DNA of 64,000 nucleotides. Origin: Cocos nucifera (taxonomy: Eukaryota; Streptophyta; Magnoliopsida; Arecales; Arecaceae). The stretch lies in the NCBI GenBank assembly GCA_006176705.1, contig QRFJ01000482.1, forward strand, positions 530,989 to 594,988, given 5' to 3'. Every line of letters begins with the position of its first letter. Position 1 is the stretch's first letter. The notes beneath the pieces were generated by a model. The model searched no databases and had not been told where the DNA came from. It worked only from the letters and a program-made list of their open reading frames with translations. Position numbers and translations under genes: made by a program. Of the stretch, positions 13,101 to 24,368 are shown in pieces.

Positions 13101-13108
13101 TATAAATA
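13101..13108 (+). promoter_or_regulatory. TATA box in gypsy C 5' LTR
   Basis: TATAAATA, with the same context as the TATA at 15424-15431 in the other LTR copy. Preservation in both copies fits the LTR promoter. Confidence 0.55.
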
Positions 13109-13626
13109 AATCCCTCCCACCTTAAGGCCCTCCACTAGGGATCATCATGCCCTTTTCTCTCTTTTCTCCCTTTGGATTCATAGCCTCCCATTCTCGCATC
13201 ATCAAAAATTGAAGCTAGTGACATGATCGAAGTCGAGGTAAAAAGATGATCTCACCTCTTTTCTTTCTTCCCTTTCTTGTCACAGCCTTGTGCACTACCA
13301 CCGACCATTGATTTTGCCAAAAATCCATCGAAAAGGGAGTTCGGCTTCATCCCTTATTTTTGGCCTAGTTATTTTCCTTTTTTTGGGCACATCGCCATCC
13401 CTTGAAGTCGAGTACCTCAGCCTCCCTATGACCCTCCACAACAAGTCCATGGTCACTAATGAATGGCCAATGGCCCAAAATGAAGAAAAGCCTCAAATCC
13501 CCTATTTTTTTATGCTTTTTCTATGATTTTCTTGATCGACAGCCATTGCTGTAGGTTGTCCACCACTGTCGGACCGTTGGCTATATTGTTGCACGCCATC
13601 AGAGCACCAGATGCCCTTTCCTATTT

Positions 13627-13712
13627 TTTAAAAGAAAGAAAGAAAGAAGAAGAAGAAGAAAAAGAAGAAGAAGAAGAGAAGAAAAGAAAAAAGAAATAGA
13701 GAGAGAGAAGGG
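13627..13712 (+). repeat. GAA-rich purine tract
   Basis: Simple purine sequence built of GAAA, GAA and GA repeats, followed by a pyrimidine CT-rich stretch. A matching tract occurs at 15973-16050 in the second LTR, so it belongs to the LTR rather than being a chance microsatellite. Confidence 0.85.
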
Positions 13713-14457
13713 TTCTCTATCTTATGTCTCTCTCTCCTTCTCCCTAGGTTTTCTCTCTTTACCTCTCTCTTTCTCTCTATCTAATCCAAGGATCCTAATG
13801 TTTGTTATCGTGCTCCCCTACAATAAACCAAGAAATTCTTTCAGAGAGGAGGCTCGAAATTGCTTCGATATCCATATAGTATGTTGGATCCCAGCCCGGC
13901 CCTTACTAGATATTTATAAAATCTGATCATTGTTAACCTCTATTGGATCACTCTGGCATGACTCTTTTGAGGGATACAAAGACTCTTTCTCTACTTTCTC
14001 TCTAAGAAGACTTATGAACCCTATTATCAAGTCCCCTTTCCTTGTCTTGTGGATTCATGTTGACCCTTAGCTAGGAGGCCCTGAACTGCCCCTGTACCAA
14101 GGTAGCCTATTGGACTGGCCATCCTATCAGTCTCCTCTTTATATTATTTAGTTTTATTAAATTCATTGAATAAAAAATTAATTATATTTTTTATTATTTT
14201 AAATAGGATTAGCTGATTCTCTTAATGAAGTTTGAAAATCTAGAACAATAGAGATAAGTGGATCTTACACTCCTTATTTATTTTTAAATTATCATATTTT
14301 CATATATATGATCTATTATCAATAAAATCATATTTTTTATAAAATAAGGATCAATATATGAGATATTGGAAAAGCATGTTTTACTATGACAAGTGATTTC
14401 ATGAATATATTTTATGAAAATGATATGTTTATGAAATATAAATTTTTTTTCTATCTA

Positions 14458-14478
14458 CATATATATATATATATATTT
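14458..14478 (+). repeat. (AT)n microsatellite
   Basis: About ten AT units. The equivalent place in the second LTR (around 18137-18147) has a shorter run. Confidence 0.85.
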
Positions 14479-15108
14479 TAAGAAAAAGATATAAAAATTT
14501 CAAAGATTCTTGGATAGTTATGTATGAATCTCTAGAATTAAAAAAATCAATACTCAGAGCTAGCATCCATAAGAACACAAGTCCTGCCAATAAGAATAAA
14601 GTTGGCATATGAAACAAGAACTTTATCAATTAAAAACATGGGCCCTATCATAAGTATAAAGTGGCCATAGCATAAATATCTAAGAGCAACACTTTAAAAT
14701 ATGATAGGAACATATGACAAGAATGACTTACAAATCGTATTTATGAAATATTTATGATTTATGCATGCATGATTGTATTTATGACTCATTTTATTATATG
14801 CTCTATGAAATGCTTTATTTTTATAATATCTATTTTTTTTAAATATTATATTATCATAAAAAAATTTATGCCTGATCTGATATGAAAGTATAGATTTTAC
14901 TTACTGAGCCGTATAGCTCATTACCTTTTTTTTTCTTTTATAGAGGAATATGATTAGGATCAATGGAGGATCTAGGCTTATGTGTTTGTATAGCAAACAT
15001 AGGAATTTTGTAACGAAACTTAGTTTATTGAATGGTCATGTACTTGTAGTTTACTATTTATAAATTTTGATACATAGATTTGACATTTGATTTTGGATTT
15101 AGATACTC

Positions 15109-15233
15109 TATTACCATAAAGCATCAAGCCCTAAATCCATAACATAATACGACCATACAACCGAGGGATGCTACCCTTGGAATGAATGTATGTTAAGTTT
15201 TGAGGATAAAACTCTTACAAGGAGGATACAATA
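15109..15233 (+). other. remnant of gypsy C interior with polypurine tract
   Basis: 15109-15165 contains, in inverted orientation, a stretch resembling the terminal 50 bases of the C LTR (inverse of ATTATG..GGATTTAGGG). 15190-15230 is the usual end of a gypsy internal region, GAGGATAAAACTC then AAGGAGGATA, next to the LTR start. The polyprotein gene that should separate the LTRs is gone. Confidence 0.5.
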
Positions 15234-15423
15234 TGATAGTCTGGTCCATTAGACTGGCCCAACACTAACTCAACCCAAGTTCCCACCCCAAAAAAAAAGT
15301 GGGGGGGGGGGGGGTTGGAAGAAGACTCCTCGGGAGTCTTCTTATCTGACTTCGAAAGTCTTCTTTTTTGACTAATCTCAGAAAGAATAGGAGTTCTAGG
15401 GCCACCAGGACCCTAGGTCTCCC

Positions 15424-15431
15424 TATAAATA
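15424..15431 (+). promoter_or_regulatory. TATA box in gypsy C 3' LTR
   Basis: TATAAATA in the same context as the copy at 13101. Confidence 0.55.
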
Positions 15432-16809
15432 AACCCCTCTCTACCCTCTAAGGCCCTCCATCGGTGATCATCAAGCCCCTTTCTATCTTTTCTCCCTTTG
15501 GATTCACGGCATTCCATTCTTATACTCACTAGAAATTAGAGCTATTGACATCATCGAAGTTGAGGTAAAACCATGATCTCACCTCCTTTATTTCTTTCCT
15601 TGCTTCCTATGGCCTTGCACATCACCAGTGGCTATTGGTTTCATCAAAAATCCATTGAAAAGGGAGTTTGACCTCATCCTCCTTTTCCTTTTTTCTGAGT
15701 GTTGGTGTAGCCATCAAGTCGAGCTCTAGGTTGAGTATCTCAACCTCCCAATGATCTTGCATGGTAGGTCCACAACTGTCGATGAATGGCCAATGGCCAA
15801 AAATAAAGAAAAGTCTTGGATCCTATGTTTTTCATGCTTTTTCCATGATTTTTTTGGCAAGTAGCCACCACTGCTAACCGTACACCAAGTCCACTGCTAA
15901 CCACTACTACCAAACCATTGGCTATATTGCTGCACCCTGCTGAAGCACCAGTCACCCTTCACCTGTATTTTCTAAAGAAAGAAAGAAGAAAAAAGGAAGA
16001 AGAAGAAGAAGAAGAGAAGTAAAGAAAAGGAAAAAAAGAAAAAGAGAGATGGGTTCTCTCTCTCTTTCTCTCTAGGATTTCTCTCTCTCCCCTCTTTCCT
16101 TCTTTCTCTATCTAATCCATGGACCCCAATGTCTGTTGTCATGCTCTCCTACTATGAACCAAGAAATTTTTTTAGAAAGAAGGGCCAAAATCACTTCAAT
16201 ATCTATGTGGTATGTCAGATCTTAACCCATGCCTTGCTAGATATTCATAAAATTTGGTCACTGTTAACCTCTATTGAGTTATCCTATATGATCCTTGATA
16301 ATCTTGATCATGGTTTTCTCTTTTGAGGGATATGAAGGCTCTTTGTCCACTTTCTCTCTAGGAAGATCTATTAACCCTAGTGTTGAGTCCCATCTTCTTG
16401 TTTCGTGGATTCATGTTGACCCATGACTAGGAGACCTTGAACTATCCCTATGCTTAGGTAGCCTGTTGGACTAACCATCCAATCAATGTCTCCTCTTCAT
16501 ATTATTTAATTTCATTAAATTCATTCAACTAGATATTAATTTTATTTTTTTAAATATTTTAAATTGGATTAGCTAATTCTTTCAATAAAGTCTGAAGATC
16601 TAGGATGATAAAGGTAAGTGGATCTTATGCTTCTTATTTATTTTTAAATTATTTTATTTCTTATATATATATGATCTATTGCTAATGAAATCATATTTTC
16701 ATAAATAAAGATCAACATATAAGATATTGAAAAAGCATGTTTAATTGTGATAAGTGAGTCATGAACATGTGTTATGAAAATGACATGTTTATGAAGCATA
16801 AATTTTATT

Positions 16810-18121
16810 AATCCTGTTAGTGTAGAAAATAATGCTGATGCCGAAGTTCGCTGGAGCTAGTGAAAATGAGGTCACAGATAAAACTTGTGAGAAGAAGTCC
16901 AAACCAGAGGTGGATGGCTCTGGCAGGATCCTTTGATGATCAAGTTAGCTTCCTAGCCAACAAGAATAGAGTACTCAGGAGAATGTAAGCGGAGATGAGA
17001 GCTTAGAGAAAAAACATATCTAGAGAGTTTTTTATATAGATGGAGCCTATAACATAATGAAAGTGATAACCATAATAGAATATTTGTGGATCATTCAGGC
17101 GACGTGGAGTTTGTTATGGAGAGTGGACTGTCACTTATCATGACTTGTAGATAGTTGAGTTCTATTTATTAGAGTTTGGATGTAGCTTTTGTACCTATTA
17201 GCAAGTCGCACATGTTGGAATGAAGAACTTAGAGATAGATAGGCTGAACTTGGAGATCAACTTGTAAATAACAGATGGCAAATCTGTAGTTGGTTAGAAT
17301 CTATTGGTGTTGTCTTCAATAGCTTTGAGAAATTTGGCCAACTTTGAAGAGTTCGGCTATCTTCGAGATCAATTGGGAGTTGGAATGGGTGAACTACTTG
17401 TTGGTACTATTTGCTTTGCTTTTAGAAGCTCTGCTATCTTCAAGATTGGCCCAAAGTTTGGATTGAAGGAGTGCTATGATTCATTATCTATGGGATGGTT
17501 GCTATTTTGGATTGGAAATCATATTTGTGCTAATGATGAAGTTCTTTCACTGTTCAAACTCATCTAATCGATATACATCATATTGGCTGGCTAGATCTAC
17601 TATTGTCAGAAAGGGATAATGCAATTCGGCTACACTCAAGTTCTGCCACTATGCATAGAGTAGAACAAAGAAATTTAGATAGGATAGGGTCTGATTGGGG
17701 AGGAATTCGGCAGGATGAAGTCCCATTCGTATGGTTAATGAGATATGCTGTATGCCACAAAGAAATTCGGCCGCACTCAAGATCTACCATAGACAAAATT
17801 GGAGGGGGTTGAGATTCATTATTCAATGGGGCTCTGCTAACACGAGACCAGAGTCAGTCATCACGTTCTTCACTATTTAAGTTTGATCGGATGAAGTTGT
17901 CATGCCTTGGGGGTGTACTGCAATTATTGAGAAAGAGTGGATGGTTATCGTTAAGAAGTTCGTTTAGCATATATGGTTTGAAGGTCGGCCCTCTTATGTT
18001 GAATTAGATTAGGAAATCAATTTGGTTGAAGTTTGGCCATGACTGTTGCGACTCTGGATGAAGTCATATCAAGGTCAAGCTTCTTATTGAACTTTGGCGG
18101 GAGTTATTTTATCCTCAATAA
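16810..18121 (+). mobile_element. 1.3 kb LTR-like insert, unclassified
   Basis: This block is absent from the other C LTR, whose sequence runs straight from AAATTTT into CTACATATATAT. It begins close to TGTTAG (16815) and ends close to CCTCAATA (18120), which looks like decayed TG...CA LTR ends. A TATATA sits about 220 bases in (17033-17038). A direct repeat TTATT at 16805-16809 and 18122-18126 is a candidate target-site duplication, but the ends do not fit it perfectly. Inside, an ATTCGGC...CACTCAAG motif recurs between 17625 and 17790. The 87-codon frame at 17304-17567 shows no recognisable domain. Probably a solo LTR. Confidence 0.5.
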
Positions 18122-18942
18122 TTATTTTTTCATCTACATATATATATTTTAAGAAAAGATATAAAATTTCAAAGGCTCTTAAATAGCTATGTATGAATCC
18201 ATATAATTAAAAAAATCGATATCTAGAGCTAGCATCCATAAGAACATAGGCTCTGTCAGTGGTTATAAAGTTAGCATATGAAATAAGAATTTTGTCAATT
18301 ATGAACATGAACTATCATGGATATAAAGTGACCATAGCACAAATATTTGAAGTAATGGTTTGAAACATGGAATGAACACATGACAAGAATGACTGACGAA
18401 TCATGTTTATGAAATATTCATGATTTATGCATGCATTATTATCTTTATGACTCATTTTATTATATGCTCTATGAAACACTTTATTGTTATAATATCTATT
18501 ATTTTTTAAATATTACATTATTATAGAAAAACTTATGCTTGATCTGATAGAAAGTGTAAGTTTTACTTACTGAGCTGTGTAGCTTATTACCTCCTTTTTT
18601 ATTTACTTTTATAGAAGAATAAGCTTAAGATCGATGGAGGATCCCAGCTTAGGGGTCTATATAGAAGTTGAGGAATTTTATAACTAAAACTTAGTTTATT
18701 GGATGATCATGCTTGTAGTTAACTATTTATGAATTTTATGATATAGGTTTGGCATTTAATTTTGGATTTAGATACTCTGAACTAATCTTAGTTTATTTGC
18801 TTGAAGAATGATCAAATTGAACCTTTTATTATATTTTATTTGTAATGGATTTTAGCTGATTATAATTGTTAAGCTTCATATTATCGAGGGCAAGATCTCT
18901 CAATAGCATGATCATATTATGTGCCAGATTTAGGGTGTGACA

Positions 18943-20189
18943 CTTGCTCAAGATTATTTCATCTTTATCAGATCCTCTTCATGATCTTCAACTTAGCTAG
19001 ACTGAATAATCTAAATCCAAAATCAAATCAATGGACATGGTCTCAAATACATTCCATCACCCTCCTGATTTTTGATTGATGAGATGTGGGAGGTATTGTT
19101 TTACACTACATCTAGACCAATGACTGCGATCTAAAGGCCGATACACCAAGAAAGGTGTAGACTGAAAACTCAGGGTGTAAGTCAAGTCAATGAGGTGTAT
19201 ACCCAAGAGAGTGTGAGGTATCAGTCTCAGATAAGATCTTATTGGAGCCAAGTCTAACAATATTAGTTGGCTAGCAGTTACCACTATCTATGTATAGAAG
19301 TAAGATAGTTACACCTATCTAATTGTAATCTAGAACATAGAAAGAGTGGGCTTGTTATATATATATTACCACTATCCTTACCACCACCTAAAACATGAAA
19401 GGAGTGGTACAACTAACTAGAATATAGAAGTTGTGGAGGGAATATAATTACCATTCATGATAATAGTAGCCCAAACAAACGAGGATAATTGTCAAGGTTA
19501 AATTGTGATACTATCAGATTTAATGCTAGAGAAGAGACCTTTTGGTCAATTAATCAAATCAGTTTATATTCACCTCTATCTTTTAAGTTATCTTTATTTC
19601 TACCATTTGAATATATGCTTTAGTTTTCTAGTAGGATTTTAATTTATCTATAGGAGTAAAAGTGGAATACTTCATAGTCCTAGCTACATCCTACCTTTCT
19701 TCTTCCCAATAGATCATCGAAAGTCCTTGAACATCAAGGCACCTAGACCCATGCTACTATCATTATCCTCTTTATTCTATTATCTTTATGGCTAGTCCAA
19801 TATTAGTGGCACACCTGCACACAACCAATCCATCAGGCTTGTTAGCACTGACCCATCTCTTAATGGATTTAAAAGAGCAACAATATAAACATGGTCTAAG
19901 TTCATGATGAACCGGGTGCATAAAACTCTATAATATGTTGCCTTTATTGTTGGCCATATGAAACATCACATAGTTAGTAGTGCTATTACTCTCAAAATAG
20001 ATGCTTGTAGCCAGGAAGCTATCCAGTTACAAAGACATTCTCCATATGTCAAGTAGGAGAGGATGAATATCCAAGTAGGATCTTGGTCATCTAATAATTC
20101 TTAGTATGATCTCTAATTATAATAAAAGCAACACTACTAAACTAACCACTATCCTTCGCTAAGCCATCAAATTCTATCTTCAAGATTTT
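18943..20189. other. unassigned AT-rich DNA
   Basis: I see no coding homology, LTR ends or long repeats. Short open frames such as 19057-19284 (minus) carry no recognisable motif. Confidence 0.5.
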
Positions 20190-20238
20190 AGGGGAGGAGG
20201 GGGGCGTTGTTTGGGAGTGGGGGGTGGGGGTGGGGGTA
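20190..20238 (+). repeat. G-rich tract with quadruplex-like spacing
   Basis: Several runs of four to six G separated by short spacers, the densest at 20219-20236 (GGGGGG T GGGGG T GGGGG). It stands out sharply in AT-rich surroundings. Confidence 0.7.
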
Positions 20239-20713
20239 GTTTTTCCGAGGTAAAGTGAATCACCTAATATGGAGGGAGGAGTATTATGGGAACAATGGAA
20301 AAGTAAATTAGTTCTCCTAAGTGTTAAGGGTGTACCATCAACCTTAAGGATTCTTAATTAAATATGATAAAGAGTATCTATAATTTTTAACATAAAAAGT
20401 TAATATATTTAAAGTTTCCTTGACCGTGCTATAACGTTTGATCCTTGTTGACCAACAATCAAACCCTTGGTTCCTCCTTAGGGGATTACCATAAGATGTA
20501 GTCCCTATAGCATGATTTTTGTTTGAAAGATGCCTATATTACCCCTATATGCGATCCCCTCTAACATATGATCCCGTCACCTTTGTTTAGGTCTCCTTAT
20601 GACTTCTTATTGTAGCACAAATTTGTTCTTCTCCTCACTACGATTGGAAATCATACATGGCAAGATTCCTCCCTTAGCGCCTATTTAGGTCATCATCTTG
20701 ATGTCCACAACCC
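20239..20713. other. unassigned AT-rich DNA
   Basis: No gene, repeat unit or element end recognised. Confidence 0.45.
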
Positions 20714-20950
20714 TGTTTGGTTTAGATTATCTCTTTCATGCCCTAAATTTCTTTTGGTTCGGTTATTTTCTTCATATAGTTTATCTCTTTCATACCTTAA
20801 AGTTCTCATTAGATTATCTCCTTTGTGCCTAAAACCTTTCTTCCCATTTGTTTTACTTCTTCATGCCTTAAACATTTTTCCTAGTTGGCTATATCCTTCA
20901 TGCCATAAACTTTTCTTGCCATTTGGTTATATTCTCCTTTCTTTTTATCT
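20714..20950 (+). repeat. degenerate tandem repeat, unit about 39 bases
   Basis: About five or six imperfect units, each with a version of TTCATGCC.TAAA followed by TTTCTT..CATTTGGTTA. The best examples are 20860-20900 and 20900-20940. Units diverge and vary in length. The 95-codon frame at 20754-21041 is a by-product of this pyrimidine-rich repeat, not a gene. Confidence 0.6.
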
Positions 20951-21936
20951 TAAAAAAGTCTACAACATAAATTTTTATCACCTCTTAGTTTTTGTGGAAG
21001 AGAAATTTCTAGAAAAAAATCCTTCCCTAATTTTTAAATGATCTCATCTAGCATTTTAACAGTAATAGCTTTAAAGGACATTGGAAATCTTGTCCTTATG
21101 GATGTGTGCTCTTATGGTAGCAAAGTACATATCATTTCAATACCACAAGACACAACTCTAGATTACGTTTACATTTACAATAATCTTTTCATAACTTTGG
21201 TGATCACTTCTACCTTGCAAGGGAATGGGGCCTTTCTCCAATGCAAGAAATAAAGATACATGAATGGTAATGGGGGGCTTCCAAGAAGGCTACTGCCGTG
21301 GGTGCTGGCATGCTTAACAGTCCATACATGCAAAAAAATCACTAAAACTATTATATCTAACATCAATACAACTCTCAAATAATTAAATTGTAAGTAAATA
21401 TAAACATGCTTACTACTAGAGAGATTGTACATCCATCTATACACCTAGTAGAGCCTTTGCCGATCATGTTGGTCCCATGCACAATCTTTGCTAGGCCAAA
21501 AATTTATCGGTGAAAGAATAAGAAAACTGCATGACCCCAACCATATGATCCTAGATGGTCCAAATCATCAACATATAAATATAATGCCTTAAGAATATAG
21601 TAGTGGATGTTTGAGAAGAGGATAGTCACAAAAAGATAAAAGAATCTATAACTTTATGAAATCTACATCTTACTATCCTGACTTTCTAATAAGATACTTT
21701 AATTAATTTTTCACAGCATCCCTAGTAGCCTTTCTATGGTCACCATAAAAAAGGTAGATGATAAGGTTGGAGTGAACCCTCCTCTCCTTATGCAACTCAA
21801 CTTGATTACTCATGGCCCTCAAATTGAACCATGGATGAGAGCAAAATTGGTGCCCATAAAAAGCACCAGGAACTTACCAAACTGAAAGCCCTCCTCCTCA
21901 TCATCATAGAAGGAGAGTAGTGCATCTAATATTGGC
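20951..21936. other. unassigned AT-rich DNA
   Basis: No supported feature. It could be flanking or intronic sequence of the minus-strand relic that follows, but there is no direct sign. Confidence 0.4.
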
Positions 21937-22211
21937 CTACTTTACTTGATATACGGAATATGGAGTACATTGCCGAATGGAATGATAATCACTTGTTCCT
22001 TTTTCTTTAGACATAGGCTGTAAAAGGGTATCTGCAACGTTTGCACAGTGGCTAAAGTAGCATCTTCCATTGATCATATTTTTCAGGCCAACATAAGATG
22101 CTTTGCCTCTTGAACTTGAAGCAACTTCACTTTTCTGGATAGCACACTCATAGCTCTCTATATCGCAAATCAGATTTGAATAATAATTATAAGTAGCATC
22201 ATTGCAAGATT
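21937..22211 (-). pseudogene. exon-like relic, unknown protein
   Basis: A stop-to-stop minus-strand frame of about 90 codons without an early ATG. Its composition is ordinary for a soluble protein (mixed charges, few low-complexity runs), unlike the surrounding AT-rich noise. It includes short segments ICDIESYECAIQK, GKASYVGLKNM and GRCYFSHCANVADTL. A TAG ends it just after CAAGTAAAG, which could instead be a splice donor. I do not recognise the family. It may be a decayed exon of a host gene or a transposon gene, and chance is not excluded. Confidence 0.3.
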
Positions 22212-22299
22212 AGAAGCATATATCTATCCAATACATCATGCATCAAATTGTAGCACAAGTTTCATGGAAACATGAATATCACTTGGTGTCAATACTACA

Positions 22300-22525
22300 C
22301 AGTATAGAGTAACGGATATCGCTCTTCTACATGATGGTTCATCACGTCATGAATTTTAGCTTCTATTGTCATCAAAGCTTTTCATATTTGGTTCACATTC
22401 CAATCATAGACACTCTCTTTGCTGGTAAATGAAGAGTTGAAGATAAATCCAAATGGATCATGCCTTACGGATTTGTCCAAAGAACCATAAGGTAAGGCAA
22501 AAATTGCCATCAAAATCCTTGAAAT
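22300..22525 (-). pseudogene. second exon-like relic, unknown protein
   Basis: A minus-strand frame containing MAIFALPYGSLDK, then DPFGFIFNSS and ESVYDWNVNQ, a TGA at 22382-22384, and in the same frame after it ALMTIEAKIHDVMNHHV. Continuation of protein-like sequence across one stop suggests a single point mutation in a former exon. A pyrimidine-rich stretch (minus strand, about 22530-22555) precedes it, as at a splice acceptor. It lies directly upstream of the 21937-22211 relic on the same strand. Family not recognised. Confidence 0.3.
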
Positions 22526-24043
22526 CCATAAGAAGAAGAAAAAAAAAGTTCATAAAAGAACCAGAAGTTGGAGTGCTATTATTTCCCTTATTGCACAAGC
22601 ATAACGTAGGAGACATCAATTAGCTATATAAGTAGATTCACCAAACATGAAGAATGATAAGTTGTGTCCATTATAAGTTTTTATTTCCCCTTTTGTAGGA
22701 TACAACAAAGCAATTTATGTTATTTGAATTCAACAAAAAATAAAAAAAATAAAAGTAAGTATGCATAGAAATCACTACAAAAGCTAGATGCCTACTAAGG
22801 AGATAGTATAAGATTCGGCTAATCAACTACCTCAAATCTACCCCAATTGAGTCACTTTTTGTGATGAGATTTGTCCCTGAGCACCCAGATCAAAGAAATC
22901 TGTATGCATATATTTATGAATAAAGATGAAGTAGAGGAAAAAAGAAAAATGATAGAGAGAAATCACAATGCGTTTACCTAGAGAGGTATATATGCAAAAT
23001 TGAGTAATAGATCTGTTACTCAATTTTACTAAGGGATATAGATTTGAAAAGAATAGAGACCAGGGAGAGATCTTGAGACATCTTGCTAGAGGACTACTAG
23101 GCAAGGGGAAACCAAAACCTCCCCTTTCTTTACTCCCTCAAGCCCTAAAAAGAAACCAAAAATCTTCGTCAAACGTGAAGTGAGAAAGATGGGGAAGAAA
23201 GGATCATATTCACAAAGTGGCAATTTTGTGCTATAGGGATTGGATGTTAAGCTTAAAGTTACATGTGGATCGAAAGTTTTAAAATTGGTCGACAAGCTTC
23301 AATGATTAAGGCTTGGTCCACTAACGGACCGGCTATTAAATTCCCCTAAAAGTTATCATGGCACTAAAATATTGTCTTGAGATGCTTGATATGCAAACAA
23401 GAAGTCTTAAAACCATATGATTTTGCTTTTTTTGGACCTAATAAAACAAGTCCAATAATTTATATTTTCTTTTTGCACATCTCATCATTGCATTTAGCAG
23501 TTGATATAAAGTTTTCTATGTCTACAATCTCTTTTTTTATATAAATAACTATTACAATGTCACCCAGGTTGAGACTACGTCAAATACTAATTTGAAAATG
23601 AAGAGATAAACTTTGGACATTATCTACTAGATATAAACTATCTATATACCAAAAATCATATATTTTATAAATTCATTCACCATCAAGTCAATTAAAATTA
23701 GATTGTGCAAATAGATGCACTAAAAGCATCTGAAGCCTATTTGGAGTTCCAATGTTACTTTACAACCCATATTGCTTTGTACATGGAACAGTTAGGAATA
23801 GATGCAAGCTTGTAGATCATAAAAAATTATCTAATTTCAAAAAAAATTTAAAAAACATTTTGATCAGACATCATATTGGAAATTGATGGCCTTCAAAATA
23901 GAAGGTTAGGAGTGAGATTCAACTTTCGGTGTAGCAAATCTTGCTATTAATTCTTGCCCAGATCTACTTAATTTGGTCAAAGAAGTCTAAAGCGAGTTTA
24001 GCGATCCTCTACATTAAATATAATTATCTAAGACAATATCAAC
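22526..24043. other. unassigned AT-rich DNA
   Basis: No supported gene. Minus-strand frames at 22838-23104 and 23086-23295 lack motifs and are treated as chance. Confidence 0.4.
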
Positions 24044-24368
24044 TAGGGTTGGCAATTGGGTCAAATCAAATGTGAGTCAGATAAAAAATTATCAACCTAA
24101 AACTAACCTATTAATTAAACAAGTTGAGAATTTAGATCTGAATCTAACCTATTTATGAAATAAGTAACTTGATCCAACCTATATAACCTATTTATTAAAC
24201 AAATCAAGTCAGGTTAAATAAATTAACTGGGTCAAGTTATATAGGTCAAAAGCAGGTTAAGGAGGTTTTAAACAAGTTAAATGGGCTGAATTATAACTTA
24301 ACTCAATTATTAAATGGGTTAAAATAAATTAAATGGGGTCAAAGATCTAAATCTAAATTCAACTAATT
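24044..24368 (+). mobile_element. possible hAT-like MITE fragment
   Basis: Opens with TAGGGTTGGCAATTGGGTC, similar to terminal inverted repeats of plant hAT elements. It then has a repetitive interior of GGGTCAA, CCTATTTATTAAAC and AAATGGGTTAAA-type segments, including inverted GGTTAA/TTAACC. The matching right terminus is missing; the sequence changes to the B2 retroelement at about 24369. Target-site duplication cannot be tested. Confidence 0.35.

Larger units (their letters stand above)
13081..15108 (+). repeat. gypsy C 5' LTR (both ends missing)
   Basis: Aligns by eye with 15410-18780, apart from the insert there. Shared landmarks are the CCCTAGG / CTATAAATAAA promoter segment, the CTTTGGATTCA block, a long GAA-rich purine tract (13627-13710), a CT-rich tract (13711-13780) and the TTTTGGATTTAGATACTCT segment near its right end. 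TATA box at 13101-13108. The 78-codon open frame at 13290-13526 is not conserved in the second copy and is not called as a gene. Confidence 0.72.
13081..18942 (+). mobile_element. Ty3/gypsy-like element C, internally deleted
   Basis: Two direct copies of one LTR (13081-15108 and 15234-18942) flank a remnant of about 125 bases. That remnant ends in a GAGGATAAAACTC segment and a purine tract (AAGGAGGATA). This arrangement, and the LTR end GGGTGTGACA, resemble Del/Tekay-type gypsy elements. Almost the whole coding region is gone, so the lineage is assigned only from the LTR termini and the tract. The first LTR lacks about the first 170 bases. The flanking duplication cannot be checked on the left; the right flank begins CTTGC. 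Confidence 0.62.
15234..18942 (+). repeat. gypsy C 3' LTR, split by a 1.3 kb insert
   Basis: Starts near TGATAGTCTGG just after the polypurine tract (the true start may be two bases earlier, with TG decayed to TA) and ends GGGTGTGACA at 18942. It has a TATA box at 15424-15431 and a run of 9 A and 15 G around 15290-15314. The LTR is interrupted between about 16810 and 18121; without the insert it would be about 2.4 kb. Confidence 0.7.

Noticed and set aside
17304..17567. 87-codon frame in the gypsy LTR insert
   Set aside because: No recognisable domain, lies in a probable LTR, and there is no second copy to test conservation.
20754..21041. 95-codon hydrophobic frame
   Set aside because: Produced by a pyrimidine-rich degenerate tandem repeat; Leu/Phe/Ser richness reflects CTT and TTC composition.
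22838..23295. Two minus-strand frames of 88 and 69 codons
   Set aside because: No motifs, no sign of splice sites or conservation; chance frames in AT-rich DNA.
18943..24043. An intact host gene with long introns
   Set aside because: Only two short minus-strand exon-like pieces with stops are visible; no start, consistent splice sites or further exons could be read.
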